Counted from the stretch's first letter, positions 1 to 10,300 are shown. The stretch: 64,000 bases of DNA from Deinococcus aetherius (GCF_025997855.1 NZ_AP026560.1:731501-795500), one strand, 5' to 3'. Numbers and translations: made by a program. Notes: generated by a model not told the origin, from the letters alone.

Positions 1-1
1 G

Positions 2-130
2 GAAGCTCCGGTGCCGGGGGACGAGCGGCCTGCGCTGTGGCAGGCACTGGAACGCTTCGTGACGGTGCAGGTGGGGAACGTGCAGAGCTGGCGGCAGTTG
101 GTGCCCCAGGCGGCGGCTGTCTCGACCTGA
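2..130 (+). CDS. C-terminal end of an unidentified protein (partial)
   Basis: An open frame enters from the left edge and stops at a TGA at 128-130, giving 43 residues with the high third-position GC expected of a real gene here. The residues (a proline-rich stretch, then a helix-like run and an alanine-rich tail) match no family I recognise. Only the end is visible, so no function can be given. Confidence 0.5.
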   Translation, partial: EAPVPGDERPALWQALERFVTVQVGNVQSWRQLVPQAAAVST

Positions 131-182
131 AGCGTTGCGGTCAGGGGCTTCGGCGCCGTACCACTCACCAACGGGTACAGAA

Positions 183-380
183 CTACGCGGTTCCCCCACG
201 GTGGTCGACGAGGTAGGCGCTGCTCCTTCCACGGCAGGGCCAGTTCAAAAGCCGCATGTTGATGACAGGAACGACGTTGGAGGGAGTTCCTACCTCCCCC
301 CGTATCTTGGCGATATCGCTCAGGCTCAACAACCAAAGCAACCCGCAGATCACGCCCACGTTAAGAAGCAGGAGGGCCAC
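183..380 (-). CDS. small single-pass membrane protein, hypothetical
   Basis: A GTG-started frame of 65 codons with one hydrophobic segment at about residues 2-20 (rich in Leu, Val, Ile), followed by a polar tail without motifs. It lies downstream of the esterase-like gene on the same strand. Upstream in frame there are lysine and arginine codons but no better start before a stop. Base composition is less GC-rich than its neighbours, which could mean a decayed or foreign fragment. It is not assigned to a family; the call rests on the hydrophobic segment alone. Confidence 0.3.
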   Translation of the reverse strand: MALLLLNVGVICGLLWLLSLSDIAKIRGEVGTPSNVVPVINMRLLNWPCRGRSSAYLVDHRGGTA

Positions 381-429
381 CGGGCGCTTGCGTAATTCAC
401 GTACCTTTCAACTTCTAGGCGAACCCACC

Positions 430-1320
<891 letters not shown>

Positions 1321-1326
1321 GGGGGC

Positions 1327-1332
1327 AGGCTA
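1327..1332 (-). promoter_or_regulatory. -10 box of a leaderless promoter for the esterase-like gene
   Basis: On the minus strand the hexamer is TAGCCT, followed by 6 nt and the ATG at 1320. This TAnnnT-N6-start arrangement recurs across the window. I see no clear -35 box. Confidence 0.5.
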
Positions 1333-1462
1333 GCGGCTGAGGTGGACGGACTCGGGCGTGACGGGCACAGTCGGACTTGAGGGTGGCTTGACACGGGACT
1401 TACCCGGCGGTCAGGCTCATTCCCGGCGGGAATCCCCACACTCGCGGTTCCCCCGGTCGCGT

Positions 1463-1468
1463 TAATCT
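1463..1468 (+). promoter_or_regulatory. -10 box of a leaderless promoter for crtLm
   Basis: TAATCT is followed by 6 nt and the crtLm ATG at 1475, with no Shine-Dalgarno sequence. The mRNA therefore probably starts at or next to the AUG. Confidence 0.55.
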
Positions 1469-1474
1469 GCCCGG

Positions 1475-2719
1475 ATGGCCCCGCACACGGACCTCACGGA
1501 CGCGCTGGTGATCGGCGGCGGCCCGGCCGGGCTGGGTCTCGCCGCCGAACTCGCCGCGTGCGGTCTGGGCGTGCGGCTCGTCGCCCCCCACCCGCCGCGT
1601 CCCTTTCCCGCCACCTACGGCGCGTGGCTGGACGAGGTTCCCGGTCCCGTCCGCCCCGCCCTCGCCCAGGTGTGGACGGACGTGCGGGCCTACACGGATG
1701 AGGAGCCCACGCCGCTGCTGCGCCCCTACGCCCTGTTCGACAACGCCCGCCTGCTGGAGACGCTGCTCGCGCGGGCGGGGTCGGGCCTGGCCTGGACGGT
1801 CGGGACGGTGGCGCACGCCGAGCGGGCGGGGAAGGAGTGGGAGGTCCGGGGCGCGGGCGGCGAGCGGTGGCGGGCCCGGCTGGTGGTGGACGCGGGGGGG
1901 CACCTCGGCGGGTTGAACGGGCCCACCCACCCGGTCGGCGTGGCCCTCCAGACCGCGTTCGGGATCGTCGCCCACTTCGACCGCCCTCCCGGTCCTTCCG
2001 GTGGGGTCTCCTGGATGGACTACCGCGCGGGCCATCTCCCGCCTGGCGGGGTGCGCGCCGCGCCCACCTTCCTCTACACCATGCACCTCGGCGGCGACCT
2101 CTACCTCGCCGAGGAGACGAGCCTGATCGCCCGTCCGGGATTGACGCGCGAGTTGCTCGAACGCCGCCTCCATGCCCGCCTCGCCGCGCAGGGAACGCCG
2201 CCCTGGGAGATCGAGAGCACCGAGTGGGTGTCCTTTCCTATGAACACCGCCGCGCCCGCGCCCGGTCCCGTCCTCGCCTTCGGGGCGGCGGCGGGGCTCG
2301 TCCACCCGGTGAGCGGCTTCCAGGTGGCAGGGGCGCTGGCCGACGCTCCCGTTGTCGCGCGGGCAGTCGCATCGGCGTTGGACAGGCGAGGTCCCGTCTG
2401 CTCGGTTCAGGCTGGGTGGCATGCCCTCTGGCCCCAGGGGCGCCGCGCCGCCCGCGAGGTCGCCCTCCTCGGGGTGGACGCCCTGCTCGCCCTGCCGGGA
2501 GACGCGTTGCCCGCCTTCTTCGCCGCCTTCTTCCGCCTGCCCGCGCCCGAGTGGCACGCCTTCCTCGCGCCGCGCACGGGGGCCGGGGCCCTCGCCCGAA
2601 CAATGCTGAGATTGTTCGCCCAGGCGCCGAACCCGGTGCGCCTGCCCCTCGCCCGCGCCGCGCTGGGGCAGGCCGGGCCGAGCGGACGGGCGCTGCGGGC
2701 GGCGGTGGGAGGAAACTGA
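1475..2719 (+). CDS. crtLm: lycopene cyclase, CrtLm type
   Basis: This FAD/NAD-dependent flavoprotein of 414 residues resembles the lycopene cyclase of Deinococcus. It closes a beta-ionone ring on an acyclic carotenoid in the pathway to deinoxanthin-type pigments, at the membrane. The dinucleotide-binding motif VIGGGPAG is at 12-19. A second conserved stretch with Asp-Ala-Gly-Gly lies near 138, and a C-terminal region rich in Pro/Gly (VHPVSGFQVA, about 276) fits the family. Other carotenoid genes are not adjacent, as is usual in Deinococcus, where they are scattered. The ATG is chosen because TAATCT sits 6 nt upstream. FAD-dependent halogenase-type oxidoreductases share the fold, but the family context favours cyclase. 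Confidence 0.85.
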   Translation: MAPHTDLTDALVIGGGPAGLGLAAELAACGLGVRLVAPHPPRPFPATYGAWLDEVPGPVRPALAQVWTDVRAYTDEEPTPLLRPYALFDNARLLETLLARAGSGLAWTVGTVAHAERAGKEWEVRGAGGERWRARLVVDAGGHLGGLNGPTHPVGVALQTAFGIVAHFDRPPGPSGGVSWMDYRAGHLPPGGVRAAPTFLYTMHLGGDLYLAEETSLIARPGLTRELLERRLHARLAAQGTPPWEIESTEWVSFPMNTAAPAPGPVLAFGAAAGLVHPVSGFQVAGALADAPVVARAVASALDRRGPVCSVQAGWHALWPQGRRAAREVALLGVDALLALPGDALPAFFAAFFRLPAPEWHAFLAPRTGAGALARTMLRLFAQAPNPVRLPLARAALGQAGPSGRALRAAVGGN

Positions 2720-2794
2720 GCCCCTGTCCCCCGCTCAACGCTTGATGCGGGATGAGAAATTGGGCGGAAGGCGCTTTTTAACGTTCCACACAAG

Positions 2795-2864
2795 GACGAG
2801 CTGCGCTCGTCACCCCCCTCCCCGGCCCTCTCCTGCGGAGCTGTGCCAGTCCCCCGCAAGGGGG
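2795..2864. repeat. intergenic palindromic repeat (hairpin-forming)
   Basis: The space between crtLm and the RidA gene holds two small inverted repeats: GACGAGC-tgc-GCTCGTC (2795-2811) and CCCCC-gcaa-GGGGG (2851-2864). Similar CCCCC...GGGGG units occur near 29402 and 45435, so this looks like a dispersed intergenic repeat rather than a simple terminator. No T-run follows. Confidence 0.45.
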
Positions 2865-2915
2865 AGAACAACTTACAGCCCAGTCGGTGTCTTCCCTATT
2901 GCACATCAGGCGTGC

Positions 2916-3401
2916 TTACGTGGGCCGCAGCCACACCTCGGCCTCCACCTCCACCGGGATGCTCCAGGGCAACTCGGCCATCCCCACCGCCGAGCGGGCG
3001 TGCGCGCCGACTTCCGGGCCGAAGACCTCCAAGATCAGGTCGGAGAAGCCGTTGATCACTGCGGGCAACTCGGTGAAGCCGGGCGCCGCGTTTACCATCC
3101 CGAACACCCGCACCCACGCCGCCACCCGGCCGAGGTCGCCCAGTTCGCGCCTCAGGCTTCCCAGCACGGAGAGGGCCACCCGCCGCGCGGCCTCCTGCGC
3201 CTGCGCCGGGCTCACCTCGGCGCCGACCTTGCCGAAGGGCGGGGCGAGGGAGCCCTCTGGGCCCTGCGGCCCGTGCCCCGAGATCAGCGCCCGGTCGCCC
3301 ACCACCCGCACCATCGCAAAGGGCAGCACCACCCCCGGCGGGAGCCGCACCGGCGGCGGCAGGATCAGCCCAAGGTCGCGGAGCCGGGATTCGGGGGACA
3401 T
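2916..3401 (-). CDS. RidA (YjgF/YER057c/UK114) family protein
   Basis: A 161-residue member of the RidA family, whose canonical members hydrolyse reactive enamine/imine intermediates made by PLP enzymes such as serine/threonine dehydratases. The pattern includes a Val-rich beta-strand followed by ISGHGP near 42, an alanine-rich helix, and the [10 protein letters not shown]-terminal strand. It is slightly longer than the usual 125-130 residues and belongs to the broader RidA group (Rid4-7-like), so deaminase activity is not certain. It is divergently placed next to the serine dehydratase genes, which suggests a link to clearing dehydroalanine. The minus-strand -10 box TATGCT lies 5 nt before the ATG. 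Confidence 0.85.
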   Translation of the reverse strand: MSPESRLRDLGLILPPPVRLPPGVVLPFAMVRVVGDRALISGHGPQGPEGSLAPPFGKVGAEVSPAQAQEAARRVALSVLGSLRRELGDLGRVAAWVRVFGMVNAAPGFTELPAVINGFSDLILEVFGPEVGAHARSAVGMAELPWSIPVEVEAEVWLRPT

Positions 3402-3406
3402 GGCCG

Positions 3407-3412
3407 AGCATA
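3407..3412 (-). promoter_or_regulatory. -10 box of a leaderless promoter for the RidA gene
   Basis: The minus-strand hexamer TATGCT lies 5 nt upstream of the ATG at 3401. It is back to back with the sdaAB promoter 54 bp away. Confidence 0.5.
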
Positions 3413-3465
3413 ACCGGCCCGGCGCCCCCGTCCCTCCGCCCCGGACATTTGCCTAGACGCCTCCC

Positions 3466-3471
3466 TATACT
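3466..3471 (+). promoter_or_regulatory. -10 box of a leaderless promoter for sdaAB
   Basis: TATACT is followed by 6 nt and the ATG at 3478. No ribosome-binding site can fit, so initiation is predicted to be leaderless. Confidence 0.6.
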
Positions 3472-3477
3472 GGGGGC

Positions 3478-4143
<666 letters not shown>

Positions 4144-4265
4144 GGCGCGAGCGGTCGGGGAGTCGAGGGGTCCAGGCGTCAAGAACCCGAAACTCCGTCC
4201 CCTTCCTCGGCCCCTCGACTTCCAGACTCCTCGACCTCCTCCCCAAGCCGCCAGGAGCCCCACCC

Positions 4266-5159
4266 ATGACCACCCTCGAAGACCTGATGAACGCCCCCGC
4301 CCCCGCCTCCGCCTGGGTGCTGGCCCAGGACTGTGCGGAGACCGGGCTGGACCCGGGGGCCGTCTGCGCCGAGATGGCCCGCCGCATCGGCGAGATGCGC
4401 GCCTCCATTGAACGCGGCCTCAAAACCGACGCGAAGAGCATCACGGGGATGGTGGGCTGGAACGCGAAGGGGCTGTGGGACGCGCCCGACGTGCTGGGGG
4501 CGTCCCTTCTCAAGCGGGTGCAGGCCTACGCGATGGCCGTGAACGAGGAGAACGCCCGCATGGGCCGCATCGTCGCCGCGCCCACGGCGGGAAGCGCGGG
4601 CACCATCCCGGGGGCGCTCCTCGGCGTGGCCGACCACCTCGGCCTTCCCGACGAGCGGCTGGTGGACCCGCTGATCCTGGCGGCGGGGGTGGGGAAGGCG
4701 ATCAGCAAGCGCATGTTCATCTCGGGCGCGGCAGGCGGCTGTCAGGCCGAGATCGGGTCGAGCGCCGCGATGGCCGCCGCCGCCGTCACCGAACTCCTCG
4801 GCGGCAGCCCCCGCGCCTGCGTCCACGCCGCGTCCCTCGCCCTGATGAACACCATCGGCCTCGTGTGCGACCCCGTGGGCGGCTACGTCGAGGTTCCCTG
4901 TGTCAGCCGCAACGCCTTTTTCGCCGTCCACGCCGTCAGCGCGGCGCAACTGGCGCTGGCGCAGCTCGAATCCTTCATCCCGCCCGACGAGGTGGTCATG
5001 GCGATGGCCTCGGTGGGCCGCCTGATGCCCGCCGAACTGCGGGAGACGGCGGAGGGGGGACTGGCGCAGACCCCGACTGGACTGGCCGTGACCGCGCACA
5101 TGGAGGGCCGGGTCGAGGGCGAACTCCCGGGCGGGATGATCGAACTGCCGGTGGTGTGA
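4266..5159 (+). CDS. sdaAA: L-serine dehydratase, iron-sulfur-dependent, alpha subunit
   Basis: This 297-residue catalytic subunit of the 4Fe-4S L-serine dehydratase forms pyruvate from serine with SdaAB. Recognisable features are the [16 protein letters not shown] region near 57-72, [12 protein letters not shown] near 105, and a [10 protein letters not shown] segment near 157, part of the region that supplies cluster ligands with a later Cys in the VPCVSRN stretch. Length matches stand-alone alpha subunits. The 122-bp spacer after sdaAB contains an imperfect inverted repeat built on GTCGAGGGG / CCCCTCGAC, which could tune relative expression. Confidence 0.95.
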   Translation: MTTLEDLMNAPAPASAWVLAQDCAETGLDPGAVCAEMARRIGEMRASIERGLKTDAKSITGMVGWNAKGLWDAPDVLGASLLKRVQAYAMAVNEENARMGRIVAAPTAGSAGTIPGALLGVADHLGLPDERLVDPLILAAGVGKAISKRMFISGAAGGCQAEIGSSAAMAAAAVTELLGGSPRACVHAASLALMNTIGLVCDPVGGYVEVPCVSRNAFFAVHAVSAAQLALAQLESFIPPDEVVMAMASVGRLMPAELRETAEGGLAQTPTGLAVTAHMEGRVEGELPGGMIELPVV

Positions 5160-5252
5160 GGAAACCGGGGATTTACCAGTCGCGCCCTGAACGCCTCCGC
5201 ACATCAGCATGGCATTGAGCGGCACCTTACCGACTCAGGAAGACCCAGCTAG

Positions 5253-5400
5253 AACGCATATACCGAACCGCTGAGCGGGCGCTTCCGGGACGAGTGCCTG
5301 GACCAGCACGGGGCGTGAACGTGTGGCCCCAGGATGACAGACAACGGCGTCGGGCCGCAGCCCACCGGACGATCTGGTGCCGCAAGAGTGTGCCCCCCCT
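5253..5400 (+). pseudogene. scrap of an IS3-family transposase (OrfB C-terminal part)
   Basis: Translation from 5253 reads NAYTEPLSGRFRDECLDQH before a TGA at 5316-5318. This closely follows the conserved NAFIESFNGRFRDECLNEHWF stretch of IS3-family (IS407-type) integrase cores. In another frame the following bases give VNVWPQDDRQRRRAAAHR, resembling the next DDARxxIxxWRxDYN segment, so at least one frameshift has occurred. No terminal repeats or full-length transposase remain. The stretch 5160-5522 holds nothing else I can support. Confidence 0.6.
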
Positions 5401-5522
5401 TCGGCGGGCCGAGGGAGGCTGCTGTGAGAGGTTCAGTCTGGATTACAAAATGGGGCAGGCTTATTCCCGTGCAATCCTAAATCCTCAGCACGACGGCTCC
5501 TTTAGCTCTTGTTTCCTCCGCC

Positions 5523-5726
5523 TCATTCGCCCCTTGACGCGCGCCTGAGCATGACGATGGCCGCGATGAGGCATAGCAGCCCTAAGAGGAGGGCGACGGG
5601 AATGAGGATAAACCACCAGAAACCATCCTCCCCCGAGCCCATCGTCGCCCCCCAAATTTTGAGCGCTCCGTAGAACGCCGCAACCACGCAGGCCAGGAAC
5701 ATCAGTACCAGGATGACCGGCATCAA
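5523..5726 (-). CDS. small two-helix membrane protein, hypothetical
   Basis: A 67-codon frame beginning ATG-ATG with two predicted membrane helices, about residues 3-24 (VILVLMFLACVVAAFYGAL) and 37-62 (FWWFILIPVALLLGLLCLI), followed by a short basic end. There is a short glycine/acidic loop between them. No family is recognised. It lies downstream of the Uma2 gene on the same strand but 74 bp away. Confidence 0.5.
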   Translation of the reverse strand: MMPVILVLMFLACVVAAFYGALKIWGATMGSGEDGFWWFILIPVALLLGLLCLIAAIVMLRRASRGE

Positions 5727-5800
5727 GACCTACCTTCTGTGGAGCGTCTACAAGCACGGCGGCCGTGCCTGAAGTGCACGGGCGCGACCATCCGTGCAAT

Positions 5801-6361
5801 TTACAGCACGCCCCGGTACATCTCGTCCAGGCTCAGCGAGCGGCCCAGGCAGGGCACGTCCACCCGCCCCTCCCCCCGGTGCTCGCGCATGGGCCAACCT
5901 TCCTCACCGCGCTGGTACTCCACGACGTACCGCTCGTCCTGCGACACGATGAGGTAGGTCTGGAGGGTGGGAATGGCCGTGTAGACGGCGTGCTTGTGGC
6001 GGCGGTCGTTGTGCGCCGTGCTGCCCGAGAGGACTTCGACCAGCAGGCAGGGGGACGTTTCGAAGTAACGATCAGGCTTCTCCTGGCCGCATACCAGCAT
6101 CACGTCGGGGTAGAAGTAGCTCGCCGTGGCGTGGATATAGAGCTTCATATCGGACTGGTAGAGGCGGCAGCCCAGTCGGTCGGCGTCTGGGAAGAGGTGA
6201 CCGATGATGCGGGTGCTGATCAAACCGTGCTCCCCGCTCGCCCCCGCCTGGGCGTGCAGCGGGTACACAAAGCCCCCCACGTACTCCCGCTTGTAGGGAC
6301 TCTCGCGCTCGGAACGCAGGTACTCGGCCTCGCTCATGGCCTGGGGGGCGGCGTCCGTCAT
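5801..6361 (-). CDS. Uma2 family (DUF820) endonuclease-like protein
   Basis: A 186-residue protein of the Uma2 family, a PD-(D/E)XK nuclease-fold group that is greatly expanded in cyanobacteria and Deinococcus and mostly uncharacterised. The core shows SGEHGLISTRIIGHL (about 43-57), YFYPDVMLVC with the conserved Asp (about 83-92), and the LLVEVLSGSTAHNDRRHK stretch (about 106-123) with the Glu and the Lys/Arg-rich segment. Its ATG overlaps the stop of the membrane-protein gene by 4 bp (ATGA), so it is the third cistron of the PadR operon. Real nuclease activity is not shown by sequence alone. Confidence 0.85.
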   Translation of the reverse strand: MTDAAPQAMSEAEYLRSERESPYKREYVGGFVYPLHAQAGASGEHGLISTRIIGHLFPDADRLGCRLYQSDMKLYIHATASYFYPDVMLVCGQEKPDRYFETSPCLLVEVLSGSTAHNDRRHKHAVYTAIPTLQTYLIVSQDERYVVEYQRGEEGWPMREHRGEGRVDVPCLGRSLSLDEMYRGVL

Positions 6362-6921
6362 GGGGTTATTTTACGGTGGCGGAGACGGGTCCCTGCCGTG
6401 ATGCTGAGCAGCCCCACCACGAGACACCCCAGCGAGAAGATCAGGCTACCGGTGGTGAAGGCGTAGGTCGCGAAGTCGTAGCTGGGGCTGTTCGTCAACG
6501 TACCGTCGGGTTCATGCCAGACCCCCTCCGAACGCACGAGAACACTCAGCACCCAAATCCAGAGCGGAGTGAGCGTCAGGATGACTGTCCCCAGCCAGAG
6601 CCTCACACGCAACCACCCCAGCGCGAGTCCGGTGCCAGTCAGGAGGCCCAGGAACAGCAGGTCGAAGCGAACCGGATTCACCAGACTCCAGGTGCCCAGC
6701 GGGTTGGTGTCGATGTGCCAGGCCGCCCGGGAGATCAGGACCAGCACGGCCAGCCAGCAGGCGGCCAGGGCCAGTGCGGCGGTCAGGGAGAGGAGGCCCT
6801 GCGAGAGCAGGGAGGTTACTCTGGCCCGGCGCAGGGTCCGCCGGATATCCGACGCCCACCCCGCATCCTCCACGCTCGCCGCCTCGTTCTCCATCCCCTT
6901 CCTCCAGTCCTCGGGCCTCAT
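6358..6921 (-). CDS. PadR-linked membrane protein, hypothetical
   Basis: A 187-residue protein whose soluble N-terminal 40 residues (acidic and basic, helical) precede four hydrophobic segments at roughly 42-65, 82-100, 105-125 and 150-175. The ATG at 6921 overlaps the PadR stop by 4 bp, and its own stop overlaps the Uma2 start by 4 bp. A short cytosolic stretch followed by four helices, encoded just after a PadR repressor, recalls the permease-prefix type proteins often paired with PadR. That comparison is inference; the family is not certain. Confidence 0.65.
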   Translation of the reverse strand: MRPEDWRKGMENEAASVEDAGWASDIRRTLRRARVTSLLSQGLLSLTAALALAACWLAVLVLISRAAWHIDTNPLGTWSLVNPVRFDLLFLGLLTGTGLALGWLRVRLWLGTVILTLTPLWIWVLSVLVRSEGVWHEPDGTLTNSPSYDFATYAFTTGSLIFSLGCLVVGLLSITAGTRLRHRKITP

Positions 6922-7220
6922 AGCAGGGCTCCTTTCCGGGGTGCGGCTGGTGCCCGCTCCGATTTCTCCCGCGCCAGCCTCAGTCCCTCCTGGGTCAGCG
7001 TGTAGACGTGCCGGGGCGGTTTGCCCGAATGCGGCGAGTCCTCCCACTCCGCCTCCAGATAGCCCTGCGCGTGCAGCCGCTGGAGGATCGGGTAGAGCGT
7101 CCCGCTTTTCAGCCCCGTCGCCCGGCTCAGGTCGTAGCCGTAGCTGGGGCCGGGGTGCGCGGAGAGCAGGGCGGCAAGGACGGCACGCGTGTGCGGGCTG
7201 GAGTTGGGGGAGCGGGCCAT
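6918..7220 (-). CDS. PadR family transcriptional regulator
   Basis: A 100-residue winged-helix repressor. The SYGYDLSRATGLKSGTLYPILQRL segment (about 26-49) is the recognition helix region of PadR, followed by the wing ending in RHVYTLTQEGLRLAREK (about 69-85). It lacks the long C-terminal helix of classical PadR-s1 beyond a short tail. It is the first gene of a three-gene operon with 4-bp overlaps and very likely regulates that operon itself, because a palindrome lies in its promoter. Confidence 0.93.
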   Translation of the reverse strand: MARSPNSSPHTRAVLAALLSAHPGPSYGYDLSRATGLKSGTLYPILQRLHAQGYLEAEWEDSPHSGKPPRHVYTLTQEGLRLAREKSERAPAAPRKGALL

Positions 7221-7226
7221 GTCTTA

Positions 7227-7254
7227 TTTCTACATATATAGAGTTTGAAGTCAA
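7227..7254 (-). promoter_or_regulatory. promoter and likely PadR operator
   Basis: On the minus strand TTGACT (7254-7249) is followed after 16 bp by TAGAAA (7232-7227), placing the mRNA start close to the ATG at 7220. A near-palindrome CTACATATATAG (7230-7241) overlaps the -10 box and spacer, a suitable site for autorepression. It is also the only AT-rich patch in the area. Confidence 0.55.
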
Positions 7255-7278
7255 GGGGAAGGGCTGCTTCCCCTCGGT

Positions 7279-7965
7279 TCAGGGGGGTGTCGTCAGGCCC
7301 AGCGCCTCCCGCAACTCGGCGTGGGTGAACAGCACCCGCGCGGCGCCCGCGTCCAGCAGCGCCCTCGCCCCGTCGGGGTGCGCGTGTCCGCCCGCGAGCA
7401 GGCCCCACACGGTCGCCCCCGCCGCCACGCCCGCCCGCAGGCCCGTCACGCTGTCCTCGACGACGAGGCAGCGGGTGGGATCAACACCCAGGGCCGACGC
7501 CGCGTGCAGGTACAGGTCGGGGAGGGGTTTGCCGCGCCCGCCGACGTGCGCCGGATCGTAGGCGTGCTCGCCCACCAGCTCGGCCAGGCCCGCCGCCGCG
7601 AGCTTGAGGTGCAGGCGGCCCCGCTGGCTGTTGCTCGCCACCGCGAAGGGGAGGCCCGACGCCCCCAGCGCCCGCAGGGTATCCGCCGCACCCTCGATGG
7701 CGGGGGTGGTCTGGAAGGCGGCGGCGAGGCGCTCGTCCAGGAGCGGGATGAAGGTGCCCGGACGCTCCCAGCCGTGCTCGGCGCGCAGCCAGTCGAACAG
7801 CGCCTCGTGGGTGCCGCCCACCGCCCGCGCCAGAAGGGCCTCCGGGTCGAGCCGCAGCCCGTGTTCGGCCAGCGCCTGGGTCCAGACCGCGTTCGCCAGC
7901 GCCTCGCTGTCCACCAGCACGCCGTCGAGGTCGAATAGAACCGCATCGAACTTCCCACCGCTCAC
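7279..7965 (-). CDS. HAD-superfamily hydrolase, subfamily IA (phosphatase-like)
   Basis: A 228-residue HAD hydrolase. Motif I is DLDGVLVDS at 12-20 with the nucleophile Asp12 and acid/base Asp14; motif II is VASNS near 112; the lysine is in GKPLPD near 144; motif III is [12 protein letters not shown] near 168. It resembles beta-phosphoglucomutase / sugar-phosphate phosphatase relatives, and the substrate is not predictable. A GTG start is preferred because GTGA overlaps the stop of the HIT gene by 4 bp. It is the second gene of a HIT-HAD operon. Confidence 0.88.
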   Translation of the reverse strand: MSGGKFDAVLFDLDGVLVDSEALANAVWTQALAEHGLRLDPEALLARAVGGTHEALFDWLRAEHGWERPGTFIPLLDERLAAAFQTTPAIEGAADTLRALGASGLPFAVASNSQRGRLHLKLAAAGLAELVGEHAYDPAHVGGRGKPLPDLYLHAASALGVDPTRCLVVEDSVTGLRAGVAAGATVWGLLAGGHAHPDGARALLDAGAARVLFTHAELREALGLTTPP

Positions 7966-8330
7966 AGAACGTCGCCCTCCGGCCCGCTTTCCCACCCGGC
8001 GAGGATGTGGACGTGGGTGTGGAAAACAACCTGCCCGCCGCCGGGCCCGCAGTTCACGACGAGGCGGTAGTCGGGCGCGTGCTGGCGGGCGACCTTGACC
8101 GCCGTGAGCCACAACTCGCCCATCTCGGCGGGACCGGTGATTTCGTCCACCCGGGCCGTGACCTTCTTGGGAATCACGAGGAGGTGGATGGGCGCCTTGG
8201 GGGCGATGTCGCGGATAGCGATGTAATGGTCGTCCTCGTACACCACGTCGCTGGGAATCTCGCGGGCGATGATGCGCTCGAAGAGAGTGCGGCCCTGGGT
8301 GGACTCGGGGGCAGGCTCGGCGTTGGTCAT
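7962..8330 (-). CDS. hinT: HIT family protein, HINT-like nucleotide phosphoramidase
   Basis: A 122-residue HINT-branch protein of the histidine triad superfamily, which hydrolyses nucleoside phosphoramidates and acyl-AMP. The triad is HTHVHI near residues 104-109. The N-terminal [20 protein letters not shown] segment is typical of HINT/PKCI proteins. It leads a two-gene operon with the HAD hydrolase. A minus-strand TAGAGT box lies 6 nt upstream of the ATG (8337-8342), so the message is probably leaderless. Confidence 0.92.
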   Translation of the reverse strand: MTNAEPAPESTQGRTLFERIIAREIPSDVVYEDDHYIAIRDIAPKAPIHLLVIPKKVTARVDEITGPAEMGELWLTAVKVARQHAPDYRLVVNCGPGGGQVVFHTHVHILAGWESGPEGDVL

Positions 8331-8336
8331 GCCTTC

Positions 8337-8342
8337 ACTCTA
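8337..8342 (-). promoter_or_regulatory. -10 box of a leaderless promoter for hinT
   Basis: The minus-strand hexamer TAGAGT is followed by 6 nt and the ATG at 8330. The divergent SDR gene starts at 8380. Confidence 0.5.
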
Positions 8343-8379
8343 AGGGGACGGTCGCCCCGGGAACGGCAGACTCAGGGAC

Positions 8380-9423
8380 ATGAGCCGACGTTCCCCCCTG
8401 CGACCTCCCAAACGTCTGCTGCTCGCCGCCGGGCTGGGGCTGCTCGCCGCCCGCCGGGCGCTGGCGACGCCCTACAACCTCAGCGGCAAGCGCGTGCTGA
8501 TTTCCGGCGGGTCGCGCGGTCTGGGGCTGGCGCTTGCCCGCGAGTTCACGGCGCACGGCGCCCGGGTGGTCCTGATGGCCCGCAGCGCCGCCGAGCTGGG
8601 GCGCGCCGCCGCCGATCTGCGGGACCGGGGCGCCACCGTCCACACCGTGACGGGTGACCTGACGGTGGCGGCCGACATCGAGCGCGCCGTCGAGGAGACC
8701 GCCCGGGTGTACGGCGGCCTCGACGTGCTGGCGAACGTGGCGGGGTTGATTCAGGTGGGCCCGCTGGAGAACATGACGGAAGAGGACTTCCGCGAGATCA
8801 TGGAGATCAACGCCTTCGCGCCCCTGCGCCTCACGCGGGCCGCCCTGCCCCTGCTGCGCGCCTCGCGGGGGCGGGTGCTCATCGTGTCGTCCATCGGCGG
8901 AAAGGTGGCTGTGCCGCACCTCGCCCCGTACTCCTTCAGCAAATTCGCCGTCACCGGGCTCGGGCAGGCCCTGCGCGCCGAACTCGCCCGCGAGGGTGTG
9001 GGGGTGACCACCGTTCACCCCTGGCTGATGCAAACCGGAAGCCCCCGCCACGCCCTCGTCAAGGGCCAGGTGAAGAAGGAATACACCCTCTTCGCCACCC
9101 TCGACAACCTGCCCGTCCTGTCCCTGGACACCACTGTCGCCGCCCGCCGTATCGTGAACGCCCTCGTGCGCGGCGACGCCGAGGCGATGATCGGCGGCCC
9201 CGCCCTGCTGATGCGTTACGCCCAGGCCCTCGCTCCCCAACTCACCGCCGACCTGCTCGCCCTGAGTAACCGCTTCCTGCCGGGACCCAGCACCGGGGAC
9301 CGGGCGGTTCCGGGGGCGAGTGTCGAAACGCCCCTTACCCAGAAAAACCCCATCAAGCAGGCGGCGGAGGCGGAGTTCAACGAGGGGGGCAGCGTCACCC
9401 CCGGGAGGGAAGGGCCGTCCTGA
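8380..9423 (+). CDS. SDR family NAD(P)-dependent oxidoreductase
   Basis: A 347-residue short-chain dehydrogenase. After a hydrophobic N-terminal segment (about 12-28) that may anchor it to the membrane, the Rossmann motif GGSRGLG lies near 43-49, the NVAG motif near 118, a Ser at about 168 in VSSIGG, and the catalytic YSFSK (Tyr-x-x-x-Lys) near 183-187. A C-terminal extension of about 90 residues beyond the SDR core has no motif. The SDR core is classical; the substrate, possibly lipid or quinone-like given the membrane segment, is inference. Confidence 0.88.
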   Translation: MSRRSPLRPPKRLLLAAGLGLLAARRALATPYNLSGKRVLISGGSRGLGLALAREFTAHGARVVLMARSAAELGRAAADLRDRGATVHTVTGDLTVAADIERAVEETARVYGGLDVLANVAGLIQVGPLENMTEEDFREIMEINAFAPLRLTRAALPLLRASRGRVLIVSSIGGKVAVPHLAPYSFSKFAVTGLGQALRAELAREGVGVTTVHPWLMQTGSPRHALVKGQVKKEYTLFATLDNLPVLSLDTTVAARRIVNALVRGDAEAMIGGPALLMRYAQALAPQLTADLLALSNRFLPGPSTGDRAVPGASVETPLTQKNPIKQAAEAEFNEGGSVTPGREGPS

Positions 9424-9430
9424 GCCCCCG

Positions 9431-10288
9431 CTACCTGGGCGGGCGCGGCAGCCCCGCGTTCCCGGGCACCTCGTCGAAGGGCGAGACGGGTAGCAACCGC
9501 TTGTGCCGCGTCGCCAGGAACAGCTTTTCTACCCGCTCGGCCACCTCGCCCGGCACGTCGCGGCCCTCCAGGTAGTCGTCGATCCGGCGGTAGGTCAGGC
9601 CCAGCGCCACCTCGTCGGGGAGGCCGGGGCGGTCGTCCTCCAGGTCGGCGGTGGGCACCTTGCGCCAGGTGCTCTCCGGGGCGCCGAGGTGTTCGAGGAG
9701 CCTCGCCCCCTGCCGCTTCGTGAGTCCAGTCAGGGGCATGAGGTCCACCCCGCCGTCGCCGTACTTGGTGAAAAAGCCCGTCACCGCCTCGGCGGCGTGG
9801 TCGGTGCCCACGACAAGAAGGTTCTCCTGCCCGGCGACCGCGTACTGGGCGATCATCCGCTCGCGCGCCTTGATGTTCCCCCGCACGAAGTCGCGCAGGG
9901 GCTCTCCCAGCGCGTCGTGGGCCGCCTGCGCGCTCGCGTCCGCCGCCCCCTTGATGTTCACGGAGAGGCTCCGGTCGGGGCCGATGAAGGCCAGGGCGGT
10001 CTGGGCGTCCACCTCGTCCGCCTGCACCCCGTACGGCAGCCGCATGGCGATGAAGGTGCAGTCGCCGCCCTGGTCCCGCACCCGCTCGGCGGCGAGTTGA
10101 CACAGCCGCCCCGCCAGGGTGCTGTCCTGGCCGCCGCTGATCCCCAGCACGAAGCCCCTGGCCGGAGTCTGCCCCAGGTAGTTCACCAGAAAGCTCACCC
10201 GGCGCTCGACCTCGGCGGCGGGGTCGATGTCGGGCTGAACGTGCAGTTCGCGGATGATGTGGTCGCGGAGGGCAGGGTCGGCGGGCAT
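9431..10288 (-). CDS. nadE: ammonia-dependent NAD+ synthetase
   Basis: It adenylates deamido-NAD and amidates it with ammonia to give NAD+, the last step of the Preiss-Handler route. The 285-residue chain is the short, glutaminase-free form (E. coli type). The PP-loop SGGQDST is at 51-57, RLPYGVQ near 88, [20 protein letters not shown] near 168-187, and LTGLTKRQ near 194. The ATG has a minus-strand TACACT box 6 nt upstream. It lies 2.3 kb from the niaP-pncB-nadM operon that feeds it. Confidence 0.95.
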   Translation of the reverse strand: MPADPALRDHIIRELHVQPDIDPAAEVERRVSFLVNYLGQTPARGFVLGISGGQDSTLAGRLCQLAAERVRDQGGDCTFIAMRLPYGVQADEVDAQTALAFIGPDRSLSVNIKGAADASAQAAHDALGEPLRDFVRGNIKARERMIAQYAVAGQENLLVVGTDHAAEAVTGFFTKYGDGGVDLMPLTGLTKRQGARLLEHLGAPESTWRKVPTADLEDDRPGLPDEVALGLTYRRIDDYLEGRDVPGEVAERVEKLFLATRHKRLLPVSPFDEVPGNAGLPRPPR

Positions 10289-10294
10289 GGCGGG

Positions 10295-10300
10295 AGTGTA
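10295..10300 (-). promoter_or_regulatory. -10 box of a leaderless promoter for nadE
   Basis: The minus-strand hexamer TACACT is followed by 6 nt and the ATG at 10288. Confidence 0.5.

Noticed and set aside
4144..4265. An intrinsic terminator between sdaAB and sdaAA
   Set aside because: There is an imperfect GTCGAGGGG / CCCCTCGAC repeat, but no T-run, and the two genes belong to one enzyme, so full termination there is unlikely.
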